From: Roseiarcus sp963741845
Lineage (GTDB): Bacteria; Pseudomonadota; Alphaproteobacteria; Rhizobiales; Beijerinckiaceae
Reading direction: 5' to 3'
Length of the DNA stretch: 64,000 bases
Assembly (NCBI GenBank): GCA_963741845.1
Contig: CAVUJV010000023.1
Span: forward strand, 279,482 to 343,481
The notes beneath the pieces are model-generated. The model was not told the DNA's origin and made no database searches. It was given only the letters and a program-made list of their open reading frames with translations. Made by a program: the position numbers and the translations under genes. Positions 56,170-64,000 of this stretch are shown one piece after another; within the stretch, counting starts at the first letter, position 1; the number at the start of each line of letters is the position of its first letter.

Positions 56170-56503
56170 GGCGCCGCCGGCCTCGGCGTCCGCGGCGCAG
56201 ATAGATCTTGCGGAGCTCGCCGACGACGGGTTTGCGGTCCTTCCAGGACACGAAATCCAGCGAATTGCGGATGAGATGGACGATGCAGGTCTGGACCGCC
56301 GTCTGTGGAAAGACCGCCTCGATCGCCTCCGGAAAGCCCTTCAGGCCGTCGACGACGGCGACCAGGATATCCTCGACCCCGCGGGCCTTCAGATCGTTCA
56401 TCACCTTGAGCCAGAATTTGGCGCCCTCGGTCGCCTCGATCCAGAGGCCGAGGATGTCCTTCGTCCCGTCCGCCGTGACGCCGAGCGCCAGATAGACGGC
56501 CTC
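56170..56503 (-). pseudogene. Remnant of an IS256-family transposase
   Basis: About 110 codons of the catalytic core: EAVYLALGVTADGTKDILGL, WIEATEGAKFWLKVMNDLKA, VVDGLKGFPEAIEAVFPQTA and VQTCIVHLIRNSLDFVSWKD. The aspartate of VVDGLKG is the second of the DDE triad. The N-terminal part and the C-terminal glutamate region are gone. It belongs to a different IS256 subgroup from the transposase at 56674, so two unrelated insertions meet here. Confidence 0.8.
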
Positions 56504-56673
56504 ACATGAGGAGTTCAGGGTCAAGGGCATAATGCAGTCGGCAGCGAGTTCTCCTTTGGCGGGATCCATGGTCTGAGCCCGTTCAAATAGTACGAACTCG
56601 CTGCCGAGCCGGTCGCGTCGCGATTTGTGTTGGAATTGGCTAGCGCGTCTTCGGGCGACATCAGGCTATCCGA

Positions 56674-57984
56674 TCATGCGGCGAGGTCAATGACCTGATC
56701 GTCTGGTTTTTCTGCCAGGGTTTGCCATCCGTCGACTTTGCGCATGGTAATCTGGCCGGAGGCGAGCAGCGCCCAGAACAGCATGGCGGCGGTTTCGGCG
56801 CAGGGCAGGACAGTTTGGGTCTTGATCCTGCGTTTGAATTCCTCATGCAATCGCTCGATCGCGTTCGAAGTGCGGATGGATTTCCATTGGCTCGGCGGAA
56901 AGCGCGTGTACGTGAACAGCTTGTCGCCGGCTTCTTCTAGGCTGTCGGCGACGGCGCGACATTTGAGGCGCCATTTGCGGATGAAGGCTTTTCGCCGCGC
57001 CTCGATCTCCGGCCTCGTCTGAGCGTAGATCATATCTTTATAGTCGTTCGAGATTTCCTCATGCAGCCGCTCGGGCGCATGGGCGAGGAGATTGCGATGC
57101 TTGTGCACCGTGCAGCGTTGGACAGCCGTGTCGGGCCACAGCGCCGCCAGCGCCTTTTCCAAACCCGGCGCGCCGTCGACGATGACCAGCTCCGGCGTCG
57201 GCAATCCGCGCCTGACGAGATCGTCGATCAGCGTGCGCCAGGCCGCCTCGCTTTCCCCGCCCATGGTCTTGATCGCGAGCAGCACTTTCTGGCCGGCCGC
57301 CCGCACGCCAAGCGCGACGAGCAACGAGACCGAGGTCGCCCTTCTGTCGAGCCGAACGCGTGCGACCGTCCCATCCAGGATCAGCCGGACGATCGGCTCG
57401 TCGGCGAGCGTGCGCGCGTTCCAGGCATCCCAGTCCCCCTTCACCTTGCGCCAGGTCCGGCTGACCACATCCTTGCCGACCGACCCGGCGAACGCCGCGG
57501 CAAGCGCGCGTCGAACCCGCCGCGTATTGGTTCCGGCAAGATAGGCGCCGGCGATCAAGGCGTCGGCGGCCCGGGTGCGGCGCTGGTAGGCCGGAAGCGC
57601 GGCGCTCCGCCATTCGCGCGTCTTGCCGTCCCCGCCCATCATCCGAGCGCGCGGTACGGCGATCCGTGTTTTGCCGAATGTCCCTGTCAGCGTCCGTTCA
57701 CGATGGCCGTGCCGGACGCCCACAACCGGCGATGCGCCTTCTTCCTCAAGGAGGGCCTCGCGCCTCCCTTGAGCGGATGGCGGCGAGGCCGAAGCCGGCG
57801 CGGACTCCGCCAGACGCCGGAGCCGGGCGGCATCAGGCGCAGAGATGCCCCTGGGCGGTTGCAAGTCACCCGCAACACATTGCATCTGATCGGTTGTAGT
57901 CTGACCTGCGTGATTTTGACGCAACCTGAGTTGTAATCCATACGAGCGCCGACCCCGTTTAGCGTCATCACTACGCGCGTGCAC
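56674..57984 (-). CDS. IS256-family transposase
   Basis: 436 residues as read from 57984; the first 60 or so residues are not family-like, and an ATG at 57885 would give a 403-residue product. The mutator-type core is complete: first aspartate in VRLILDGTVARVRLDRR, second in PELVIVDGAPGLEKALA, the VQRCTVHKHRNLLAHAPERL block, and the glutamate in TSNAIERLHEEFKRRIKTQT. It likely moves its own element, but I could not define terminal inverted repeats by eye. The unusual N-terminus suggests a shift or truncation there. Confidence 0.78.
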   Translation of the reverse strand: MHARSDDAKRGRRSYGLQLRLRQNHAGQTTTDQMQCVAGDLQPPRGISAPDAARLRRLAESAPASASPPSAQGRREALLEEEGASPVVGVRHGHRERTLTGTFGKTRIAVPRARMMGGDGKTREWRSAALPAYQRRTRAADALIAGAYLAGTNTRRVRRALAAAFAGSVGKDVVSRTWRKVKGDWDAWNARTLADEPIVRLILDGTVARVRLDRRATSVSLLVALGVRAAGQKVLLAIKTMGGESEAAWRTLIDDLVRRGLPTPELVIVDGAPGLEKALAALWPDTAVQRCTVHKHRNLLAHAPERLHEEISNDYKDMIYAQTRPEIEARRKAFIRKWRLKCRAVADSLEEAGDKLFTYTRFPPSQWKSIRTSNAIERLHEEFKRRIKTQTVLPCAETAAMLFWALLASGQITMRKVDGWQTLAEKPDDQVIDLAA

Positions 57985-58077
57985 TGGCTCTAATAGCCTA
58001 GAAGTGCTGGCGAACTGGCAATTTGACGCCCTTTTGTGGCGACCCCGAGGAACGCGGGTCCAGCAATACGATGTGAT

Positions 58078-58106
58078 TTGACAACCGATAGGTTGCGAAA
58101 TAGGCT
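58078..58106 (+). promoter_or_regulatory. Possible promoter of the PEP-CTERM gene
   Basis: TTGACA (58078-58083), 17 bases, then TAGGCT (58101-58106). It lies about 160 bases before the ATG at 58264. The intervening leader has a GAGC-rich hairpin-like stretch (58116-58131, GCTCGAAATGAGC). The rest of 57985-58263 holds no gene. Confidence 0.4.
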
Positions 58107-58263
58107 TTTAACGCTGCTCGAAATGAGCAGGAGTTCTCCGAAGTTGCGTAGGGTTTGCCAGGGAGCTTCCGCAGTGGAACGAGCGGTAATTTTTAGGATG
58201 CGAGCCGGGCCATCAGGCCACCGTTGGGAAACGGCTCGCGGCGAAATTCGCGGGAGAGCAGAT

Positions 58264-58904
58264 ATGAACAGATGGAAATCAGGAATAGCTGGCGCGACGT
58301 TGGCCATGGCGGTTGTGGCCGGCGCGGCAGCCCCCGCCTATGCGGACGTCACGTTCCTCTTGGGGAACAACCCGCAGCCAGGCGAGGAAAACATCCTGTT
58401 TGGCGCCAAGGAGACTGGAACGACGATCACTGGCGCGACCAACCAGTCTAACGTCCCTGTGGTCTTCACATCGACAGATACGCTGCTCCAGAATTCTTCC
58501 GGTCAGGCGCAGATCCTGAACAATGCCGGCGGCAATCTAACCGACATCGCCGTTTCGGCGCCGGGCTACACGTTCACGGACTTCATCGTCGACCTGAACA
58601 AGGCCGGCACAACCCAGAACCCGAACCCCATCGACGTCTCCGTGCTTGCGAGCGACGGGACGTTTACGTTCACGGTGCCCGGCGGGCCGGGCTCCAATTT
58701 CCTGACGATCCTGGCGACGAACAACGAAACGATGTCGTCAGTCAGCTTCTCGAGCGACGGCGGCTGGGAGCAGTTCAAGCAGCCCCGCATCTCGGGCGTG
58801 GCGGCGGTTCCGGAGCTTTCGACCTGGGCGATGATGGGCTCGGCTTCGCGGCCCTCGGCTTCGCAGGTTACCGCTCGCGGAAGGGCAGCATCAGCATCGC
58901 GTAA
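58264..58904 (+). CDS. PEP-CTERM sorting-domain protein (one frameshift before the anchor)
   Basis: About 213 residues when repaired. A signal peptide ends at APAYA-DV (about residue 28). The middle is a threonine and asparagine-rich beta-type secreted domain. The C-terminus is VPELSTWAMMG, then, after a missing C near 58838 (GGGCTCGG for GGGCCTCGG), LGFAALGFAGYRSRKGS and a stop at 58902: the VPE-x-STWAM motif, hydrophobic helix and basic tail of PEP-CTERM proteins. These are cut by an exosortase and exported to the outer layers, often with exopolysaccharide. No exosortase is in the window. It is a single gene with its own promoter and terminator. Confidence 0.8.
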
Positions 58905-58927
58905 GCGACGGCTCTTTCACCTTTGCA

Positions 58928-58955
58928 GGGCCGCCGCTTTGGCGGCCCTTGTTTT
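58928..58955 (+). terminator. Intrinsic terminator after the PEP-CTERM gene
   Basis: Eight-base-pair stem GGGCCGCC / GGCGGCCC with a five-base loop, followed by TTGTTTT. It lies 24 bases after the repaired stop codon, which supports that stop as the true end of the gene. Confidence 0.8.
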
Positions 58956-59078
58956 GCCCTCCGAACGATTACGAAGCTTACGGGTAGAATGGATTCGCAC
59001 AATACAGGATCCTATCAGCCGTCGATCTGAGCCCGCTCGGAGATCGGCTTCGCGAGGCCAAGAGCTTCGCATCGATGT

Positions 59079-59103
59079 GATTTTTCATGGAATAGGGACC
59101 CCG
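59079..59103 (+). repeat. IS21 left inverted repeat
   Basis: 25 bases ending GAATAGGGACCCCG (59090-59103). Inverted partner at 61520-61544. Confidence 0.7.
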
Positions 59104-59188
59104 CTACGGGGCTGATTTGCATCCAATCGGAACCCTGGCGGCGCCGGGTTCACATTGGCCTTCCGATGACTGGGAGGCTTGGATTGGA

Positions 59189-60685
59189 ATGCTTGTTGTG
59201 GAAACGATCGCGAAGATACGGCGGGCCTATTTTTCGCAGGGGAAGGCGATCAAGGAGATCTGCCGGGACCTGCATGTTTCCCGGAAGGTGGTTCGGAAGG
59301 TCATTCGGTCGAACGTCACCGAGTTTCGCTACGAGCGGTCGCAGCAACCGTTGCCGCGGATTGGCCCCTGGCGGGCGCAGCTCGAAGCCCTGCTTGATGA
59401 GAACGACGGCCGGGCTCCTCGCGAACGTCTGACGCTGATCCGGATTTTCGAGGATCTGCGGGCTCTTGGCTATGGAGGCAGCTACGCGGCGGTCAGGCGC
59501 TATGCGATCGCCTGGCGGGAGAAGCGCGTGAGCACGACGGCTGACGCCTATGTTCCGCTGAGCTTTGCGCCGGGCGAGGCCTACCAGTTTGATTGGAGCC
59601 ATGAGATCGCGCTGATCGGCGGCGTGACGACGACCCTGAAGGTCGCGCATGTGCGGCTCTGCCACAGCCGGATGATGTTCGTGCGCGCCTATCCTCGCGA
59701 GAGCCAGGAGATGGTGTTCGACGCGCACGAGCGCGCCTTCGCGTTCTTCAAGGGCGCCTGCGCGCGCGGGATTTATGACAACATGAAAACGGCGGTCGAT
59801 ACGGTGTTCGTCGGCAAGGACCGGCAGTACAATCGCCGCTTCCTGCAGATGTGCTCGCATCATCTGGTCGAGCCGGTCGCCTGCACGCCGGCGTCGGGAT
59901 GGGAGAAGGGTCAGGTCGAGAACCAGGTCGGGCTGGTCCGGGAGCGCTTCTTCACCCCGAAGCCCCGCTTCAAAAGCTATGATGAGCTCAACGGCTGGCT
60001 GCTCGACCGATGCCTGGTCTTTGCGAAGGCCCATCCTCATACCGAATGGCCGGATCGGACGGTCTGGGAGGTTTTCGAGGAGGAGCGGCCGAGGCTCATC
60101 CCGTATCGCGGCCGGTTCGACGGTTTCCACGCCCTGCCGGCCTCGGTGTCGAAGACCTGCCTCGTCCGTTTCGACAACAACAAATACTCGGTGAGCGCCA
60201 GCGCGGTCGGACGCCCGGTCGAGATTCACGCCTACGCCGACCGGATCATCATTCGCCAGGACGGCCGGATCGTCGCCGAACACGAGCGGTCCTTCGGCCG
60301 CGGCAGGACGGTCTATGATCCCTGGCATTACGTGCCTGTGCTAGCCCGCAAGCCAGGCGCGCTGCGCAACGGCGCGCCGTTCCGGGACTGGGTTTTGCCC
60401 GGCGCCCTGGAGAGGATCCGGCGTAGGCTGGCCGGCTCTGACGACGGCGACCGGCAGATGGTCAAGATTCTCGCCGCCGTCCTGACCGACGGCATGTCCG
60501 AGGTCGAGGCGGCCTGCGCCCAGGCGCTGAGCGAGGGCGTCCATTCCGCCGACGTCGTCCTCAACATTCTGGCGCGCCGCCGCGATCCCGAACCGGCCGA
60601 ACCGATCCACACGCCTGCGGCGCTACGGCTGCGCCATGCCCCGGTCGCCGATTGCACCCGCTACGACGCCTTGAGGAGCGCCTGA
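59189..60685 (+). CDS. istA: IS21 transposase IstA
   Basis: 498 residues from ATG 59189. N-terminal helix-turn-helix (GKAIKEICRDLHVSRKVVRK), then the DDE integrase-type core: aspartate in GEAYQFDWSHEIALIGGV, aspartate in RGIYDNMKTAVDTVF, glutamate in SGWEKGQVENQVGLVRERFF. The C-terminal Mu-type barrel follows (DNNKYSVSASAVGRPVEIHA). It joins IstB to form the transposition complex. No frame defects. ORF could be read 72 bases further upstream, but the internal start gives the family's usual opening. Confidence 0.9.
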   Translation: MLVVETIAKIRRAYFSQGKAIKEICRDLHVSRKVVRKVIRSNVTEFRYERSQQPLPRIGPWRAQLEALLDENDGRAPRERLTLIRIFEDLRALGYGGSYAAVRRYAIAWREKRVSTTADAYVPLSFAPGEAYQFDWSHEIALIGGVTTTLKVAHVRLCHSRMMFVRAYPRESQEMVFDAHERAFAFFKGACARGIYDNMKTAVDTVFVGKDRQYNRRFLQMCSHHLVEPVACTPASGWEKGQVENQVGLVRERFFTPKPRFKSYDELNGWLLDRCLVFAKAHPHTEWPDRTVWEVFEEERPRLIPYRGRFDGFHALPASVSKTCLVRFDNNKYSVSASAVGRPVEIHAYADRIIIRQDGRIVAEHERSFGRGRTVYDPWHYVPVLARKPGALRNGAPFRDWVLPGALERIRRRLAGSDDGDRQMVKILAAVLTDGMSEVEAACAQALSEGVHSADVVLNILARRRDPEPAEPIHTPAALRLRHAPVADCTRYDALRSA

Positions 60686-60687
60686 CG

Positions 60688-61416
60688 ATGGAGCGGACCG
60701 AAGTCCTCGACATGATGGGGACCCTCAAGCTCTACGGCATGAGGGCGGCCTACGATGAGACGCTGTCCGTCGCTCTCAAGCGAAGCCACGAGCCGCAGCG
60801 CTTCGTCGGCGACCTTTTGCGCGCCGAGATCTCGGAGAAGCAGGCGCGCTCGATCAAGTATCAGATCACAGCCTCCAAGCTGCCGCTCGCCAAGGACCTC
60901 GACGACTTCGCGTTCAAGGGCACGCCGATCAACGAGGCGCTCGTCCGCGATCTCGCCGGCGGCGGCTTCATCGCCCAGCAGCGCAACGCCGTGTTTATCG
61001 GCGGAACCGGAACCGGCAAGACGCACGCGGTGATCGCCATCGCGCGAAGCTGCATTCGCGCCGGGCGGCGCGGCCGCTTCTTCACCACCGTCGATCTCGT
61101 CAACCAACTCGAGGCCGAGACCCGCGCCGGGCGCCAGGGCCGCATCGCCGATTATCTCACCCGCATGGACTTCGTCGTCTTCGACGAGCTCGGCTACCTG
61201 CCGTTCGCTCAGGCCGGTGGCCAGCTTCTCTTCCATCTCATCAGCCGGCTCTATGAGCGAACCTCGATCCTCGTCACCACCAATCTCGCCTTCGGCGAAT
61301 GGCCGAGCGTTTTCGGCGACCCTAAAATGACCACCGCGTTGCTCGACCGTCTCACTCACCACTGCGACATCGTCGAGACCGGCAACGAAAGCTGGCGCTT
61401 CAAAAACCGCGCCTGA
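60688..61416 (+). CDS. istB: IS21 helper ATPase IstB
   Basis: 242 residues of DnaC-like AAA+ ATPase: Walker A FIGGTGTGKTHAVIA, Walker B FVVFDELGYLPFAQAGG, sensor region TSILVTTNLAFGEWPSVFGD. It loads on target DNA and stimulates IstA. It starts two bases after the istA stop, with GAGGAGC inside istA as ribosome site, so the pair is translationally linked. Confidence 0.92.
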   Translation: MERTEVLDMMGTLKLYGMRAAYDETLSVALKRSHEPQRFVGDLLRAEISEKQARSIKYQITASKLPLAKDLDDFAFKGTPINEALVRDLAGGGFIAQQRNAVFIGGTGTGKTHAVIAIARSCIRAGRRGRFFTTVDLVNQLEAETRAGRQGRIADYLTRMDFVVFDELGYLPFAQAGGQLLFHLISRLYERTSILVTTNLAFGEWPSVFGDPKMTTALLDRLTHHCDIVETGNESWRFKNRA

Positions 61417-61519
61417 ACTCTACAAAAATCCGAGCCTCACCGACCCGCGCCCGCCCCGGCTGCGCAACCCCAGCCAGCTCCGCCGGGGCAAGCGCTGCCG
61501 GCCGCGCGCGTCTCAATAA

Positions 61520-61544
61520 CGGGGTCCCTATTCGGCGAAAATCC
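61520..61544 (-). repeat. IS21 right inverted repeat
   Basis: Reverse complement of the left end over CGGGGTCCCTATTC and the following TTTTC-like bases. A further CGGGGTCCC lies at 61544-61553. Confidence 0.65.
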
Positions 61545-61577
61545 GGGGTCCCGTTTCCGCGATCATTGACAGCGATC

Positions 61578-61820
61578 GTGAAGACGGACGCGTTTGAGGC
61601 TATTCGTCTCATCGTGCCAACCGGCCATGAGATCCCTCCGCACCAGGTTCCTGGGCCCATTCTTCTCTAACGCCTCGAGGGCCGTGTTCTTCTTGGCGCC
61701 GGCGATGCAAGTCGCGAACTCAAGACGGGCGAGTGGATGTATGTCGACCGCGGCGTCAGACACTGGCTAACGGGGATTGAAGACGCGTCCTTGCTGTTGA
61801 CGATCCTGCCTACCTGCTGA
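61578..61820 (+). pseudogene. Cupin-domain protein, broken by a stop codon and by the IS21 insertion
   Basis: The frame reads VKTDAFEAIRLIVPTGHEIP then PHQVPGPILL, a TAA stop at 61668-61670, and continues in the same frame RLEGRVLLGAGDASREL, then KTGEWMYVDRGVRHWL and GIEDASLLLTIL to TGA at 61818. Both cupin motifs are visible (IPPHQVPG and HWLTGIEDASLL). Upstream codons also read as protein but run into the IS21 right end at about 61550, so the 5' end is lost. Unlike most breaks in the window this is a clean in-frame nonsense change, so it looks like real inactivation. Confidence 0.7.
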
Positions 61821-61865
61821 CCGGCCTTTGGATTGGCCGCGGTGTCGTTCCGGGTTTGGGTGGTC

Positions 61866-62225
61866 TCACGGATCGGCGTGATCCACGGCTTCCGATCCGC
61901 CGTCATGAAGCGGGCGCATCCGCGTCGCGCCGCCGATGGCTTGTCTCGCCTCCTCTTGTAGCGCGCGGTAACTGCGTTCCCATTCGCCCTCGCGCGGCGT
62001 CGTCAGGGCGATCCGTCGCAAGACCTTTTTCAGAGCGACGACCACGTCCGTCGCGTCATCGAGCCGCGACACGACGGACGCGTAGTCGGAGAATTCGACC
62101 ATGCGCACTTTGCGGTCCTCGCAAACGCCGATACAAGGTTGCGGCGCCTCGATGCGGCCGCAGCCGATGCAGCGCCAGACGTCGAAGACAGGCGCTTCCA
62201 TCGCCGGATCGCTCTCATCCATCAT
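61866..62225 (-). CDS. Small cysteine-rich (zinc-ribbon-like) protein
   Basis: 119 residues from ATG 62225, with GGGAG seven bases upstream. The metal-type motif is WRCIGCGRIEAPQPCIGVCE, four cysteines in C-x2-C-x8-C-x3-C spacing, followed by a helical region (SRLDDATDVVVALKKVLRRI, EWERSYRALQEEARQAIGGA). Probably a small zinc-binding protein; I do not recognise a named family. It is convergent with the broken cupin and about 160 bases downstream of the DUF488 gene on the same strand. Confidence 0.65.
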   Translation of the reverse strand: MMDESDPAMEAPVFDVWRCIGCGRIEAPQPCIGVCEDRKVRMVEFSDYASVVSRLDDATDVVVALKKVLRRIALTTPREGEWERSYRALQEEARQAIGGATRMRPLHDGGSEAVDHADP

Positions 62226-62388
62226 GCGCAGTCTCCCTCGTGTCGAAGGGCAACGGAGCGGCGGGCAGCCCATGTAGGCCTTTCCGCATTCCGCGGCGCG
62301 GCGAGCGCCCGCTGAACCAATTTGGATCTTGACGGCGCTGACGCCGTGCGCCGAAACGGCGCGCAGCGCCCGTCACAGCAGGCTCGGG

Positions 62389-63075
62389 TCACGCGTTTCG
62401 CGCCTTTGGGCAACACCGCCCAATGACGAAGCTTTGCAAAGGCGCGATCGAGCCAAGTTTGGCGCTGATGGTCGCTAGACATTCTTCTTTGCCGAAGGCC
62501 GTGTTTGAGCGGCGACAATCGCCATTTGCTCGTCCGGTCGCTGTGCAGCGGGGTAGGTGACCCTCCCGGTGGCCTCCAAGGACAGCGCCTGGAGTCATTC
62601 GGGCCGGTTCGAGGCGGCCCCTGCCCATGATATGAAAGACCATTTCGCCACTGGCGATAAGATAGTCAGCGACAATTCGGCGGTGGCATCGCCACCACAC
62701 CGCCTCCGAGCACATAATCGCGCAACGCCGCTTATGCCCCTGAGCGAGCAGGCGCTCGAAGCCGGCTTGAAACGGCGACGAGAGCGCGTAGTCGGCGTAG
62801 TTGTGGAAGCTGTCGTTCGTCCATAACCCGTTGACCTCCGAAGACACCCTCTGCGTCTTTCCACGAAGACCGCCAAGGGCCTCAATGTGTTCATAAGAGA
62901 TGTCCTGGGTCCCCAGAGCATGGGGAAGCGTCTCCTTGTTGAACTGCGGATTGGTTCGGGACCTCGGGATCGTTCGGATATCGGCGAGCAGAGCGATATC
63001 GACCTCCTGCAAGAGCTTGAGGAACTCCTCGAGACTTCGATTGGAATGGCCGATGGTGAAGAACGGAAGCGTCAC
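62389..63075 (-). CDS. DUF488 family protein (C-terminus shifted)
   Basis: 228 residues as read. The family opens FFTIGHSNRSLEEFLKLLQE and has LLADIRTIPRSRTNPQFNKE, the WTNDSFHNYADYALSSPFQA block and the cysteine motif IMCSEAVWWRCHRRIVADYL. After about residue 168 (RMTPGAV) the frame appears wrong: in the next frame the sequence continues LEATGRVTYPAAQRPDEQMA and stops at 62475, which is the family's usual type of end. One extra base near 62570 explains this. DUF488 proteins resemble uracil-glycosylase-like and nucleic-acid-linked families but have no proven role. It overlaps the DUF2945 gene by four bases. Confidence 0.75.
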   Translation of the reverse strand: MTLPFFTIGHSNRSLEEFLKLLQEVDIALLADIRTIPRSRTNPQFNKETLPHALGTQDISYEHIEALGGLRGKTQRVSSEVNGLWTNDSFHNYADYALSSPFQAGFERLLAQGHKRRCAIMCSEAVWWRCHRRIVADYLIASGEMVFHIMGRGRLEPARMTPGAVLGGHREGHLPRCTATGRANGDCRRSNTAFGKEECLATISAKLGSIAPLQSFVIGRCCPKARNA

Positions 63076-63299
63076 ACGCCGCCTGCCTTAGATATCCTTT
63101 CAAGAGCGCCGCCCTTGTGGGCCGCGATATGATCGGTCTTGTCACTTTTGATTTCGTATTGAGGGTCCTCTTCGGAGCCGTGACGTCTGTGGCCCTTGTA
63201 GGTGAAGTCCGATGTGTGGACAGCAATGATTGTTCCCGTCACGTGCCCGGCCTCGGAGTTCCATCTCACCTTGTCGCCAATTTCGAATTTCTTCGCCAT
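63072..63299 (-). CDS. DUF2945 (hypervirulence-associated domain) protein
   Basis: 75 residues from ATG 63299, with GAGGAAA upstream. It covers one DUF2945 domain, an SH3-like barrel: FEIGDKVRWNSEAGHVTGTI, HTSDFTYKGHRRHGSEEDPQ, YEIKSDKTDHIAAHKGGALE. The function in bacteria is unknown; the family is often found with DUF488 and small stress proteins. Its stop overlaps the DUF488 start (ATGA), so the two are one operon. Confidence 0.82.
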   Translation of the reverse strand: MAKKFEIGDKVRWNSEAGHVTGTIIAVHTSDFTYKGHRRHGSEEDPQYEIKSDKTDHIAAHKGGALERISKAGGV

Positions 63300-63497
63300 C
63301 GCGAGTTTCCTCTGCGGTCTGTGGCAGCCGTAGAAATCGATCAGCCGACATCCGATCCAATCAGACCTATGCCGGCAGTCGCCCGCCCTTGCCATCAATG
63401 CGAGACCGCACTGCGGGCGGAGATGTTGGCTACCTCCCTCGACGATATCTTATGCGTCTCGCTCCAGTAGACGGCCTCTGACCATTTCAGGTGCGCG

Positions 63498-64000
63498 CTA
63501 GGATGTTCCCTGCCGATCCCCGCTGGCCTTTTCTGCAGGTTGCGCCTCAAAGCGGGGGAACAACACGCCATCCTCAAGCCGGATGTGCTCGGCGAGATCG
63601 TCCGCAAATTTTGCCAGGCCGCCGTAGAGCGCACGCCAGTCGGGGTCCGCCGACGCGGGTGGCGTGAAGGCATTGGTCATCTGCCGGAGGATAGCCATGT
63701 CTTTCTCGTGGTCGCCATGCTCCGCGTGCAGGACCGCAAGCGGCCGGTCAAGCGGAGCGCCGCCGCCGCGGCGCATGCGCGGGAAGACAACGATCTCCTC
63801 CTTGGCCATATGGGTGACGAGCTCGCCCATGATCCGCTCGGTTAGCGCCGCCAGACCCATTGGCCAGTTCGCGTCTCCGGTGTGATTCGCCTCGAGCTGC
63901 GCGGCGAGCCGGGACAACTCCGGCCCCTCCCGACGGTGAGTTTCATGAAACCGTTTGAGGATCAGGTCGATCAATGCGCCTGTCTCACTCACCTCGCCGC
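63498..64000 (-). CDS. Iron-sulfur cluster repair protein (RIC/YtfE/ScdA), C-terminal part
   Basis: The frame stays open to the window edge. A GTG at 63992 could be read as start, but the upstream codons are also open and the RIC family needs an N-terminal ScdA domain with a C-C-G-G motif, which would lie outside the window. The visible part is the hemerythrin-like di-iron domain: LILKRFHETHRREGPELSRL, GELVTHMAKEEIVVFPRMRR, AVLHAEHGDHEKDMAILRQM and DDLAEHIRLEDGVLFPRFEA supply the histidine and glutamate ligands. RIC proteins repair nitrosatively damaged iron-sulfur centres. The 63300-63497 gap has no gene. Confidence 0.8.
   Translation of the reverse strand, partial: GEVSETGALIDLILKRFHETHRREGPELSRLAAQLEANHTGDANWPMGLAALTERIMGELVTHMAKEEIVVFPRMRRGGGAPLDRPLAVLHAEHGDHEKDMAILRQMTNAFTPPASADPDWRALYGGLAKFADDLAEHIRLEDGVLFPRFEAQPAEKASGDRQGTS

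Larger units (their letters stand above)
59079..61544 (+). mobile_element. IS21-family insertion sequence (complete, about 2.5 kb)
   Basis: Carries intact istA and istB. Terminal repeats: left 59079-59103 and right 61520-61544 are inverted copies that share GAATAGGGACCCCG exactly and about 20 of 25 positions overall. A second GGGACCCCG copy lies just outside the right one (61545-61553, as CGGGGTCCC), typical of the multiple transposase sites at IS21 ends, so the true right end may be slightly further out. Target duplication could not be settled by eye. Insertion is next to, and possibly inside, the broken cupin gene. Confidence 0.8.

Noticed and set aside
58070..59083. Direct repeat CGATGTGATTT at about 58069 and 59074 flanking the PEP-CTERM gene
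   Set aside because: Eleven bases only, one copy lies at the IS21 left edge, and no element with ends at these points is visible; likely chance.

Overview
This 64 kb window looks like chromosome of a GC-rich alphaproteobacterium, most likely Hyphomicrobiales (Rhizobiales). The reasons are the lptM-lysA pair, rhizobial-style sugar ABC systems (RhaTPQS-like), a SorC/EryD-like regulator, a PEP-CTERM protein and IS21/IS256 elements. No rRNA, tRNA or CRISPR array was seen. The assignment is inference from gene content only.

Layout. 0-7.4 kb: 5' end of lysA, the lipoprotein lptM, a medium-chain oxidoreductase, a DUF302 protein, a sugar ABC importer and a UvrD-like helicase. 7.5-8.7 kb: a badly frame-broken glycosyltransferase. 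9.1-23.3 kb: a polyol/glycerol-phosphate locus with a complete family-1 ABC importer, a GpsA-like dehydrogenase, an AraM-like glycerol-1-phosphate dehydrogenase, a HAD phosphatase, a GlpD/EryB-like flavoprotein, an FGGY kinase, a GMC oxidoreductase, an SDR and a SorC regulator. Three copies of TTGACA-NN-TGTC(T) sit upstream of its transcription units. 23.5-26.9 kb: a small membrane protein, a DUF899 protein, an HTH regulator, a beta-propeller and a remnant of a 3-hydroxyacyl-CoA dehydrogenase. 26.9-32.7 kb: a LacI repressor with a palindromic operator, divergent from a RhaTPQS-like importer.

32.9-48.6 kb: a catabolic island with VOC and ABM proteins, a ligase remnant, a BKACE (DUF849) enzyme, an L-gulonate/carnitine-dehydrogenase-like enzyme, an SDR, two SMP-30 lactonases, a cupin, an importer with two permeases fused in one chain, a cyclase-family hydrolase, an AMP-forming ligase and an FCD-type GntR regulator with two matching operators. 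This is the best candidate for an undescribed pathway: oxidation to a lactone, ring opening, oxidation at C3 and cleavage by BKACE. 48.5-50.5 kb: a 38-residue protein, a frame-broken amidohydrolase, and remnants of istA and rpiB. 50.8-56.1 kb: another sugar importer operon ending in a carboxylesterase. 56.2-61.5 kb: an IS256 remnant, an IS256-family transposase gene, a PEP-CTERM protein and a complete IS21 element. 61.6-64 kb: a broken cupin, a cysteine-rich small protein, DUF488, DUF2945, and an iron-sulfur repair (RIC) protein cut by the window edge.

The dominant theme is acquisition and oxidation of small sugars, polyols or sugar acids: five separate importers in 55 kb, each beside its own enzymes and, in several cases, its own regulator and operator. 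A second theme is frame damage. Roughly thirty frame changes fall in genes from 7.5 to 21.4 kb, where protein similarity and catalytic motifs are otherwise intact; those inspected mostly look like single-base losses in G or C runs. This fits consensus sequence error better than real decay. By contrast the remnants at 26.8, 34.0, 50.2, 50.4 and 56.3 kb are truncated pieces and look like genuine relics of recombination.
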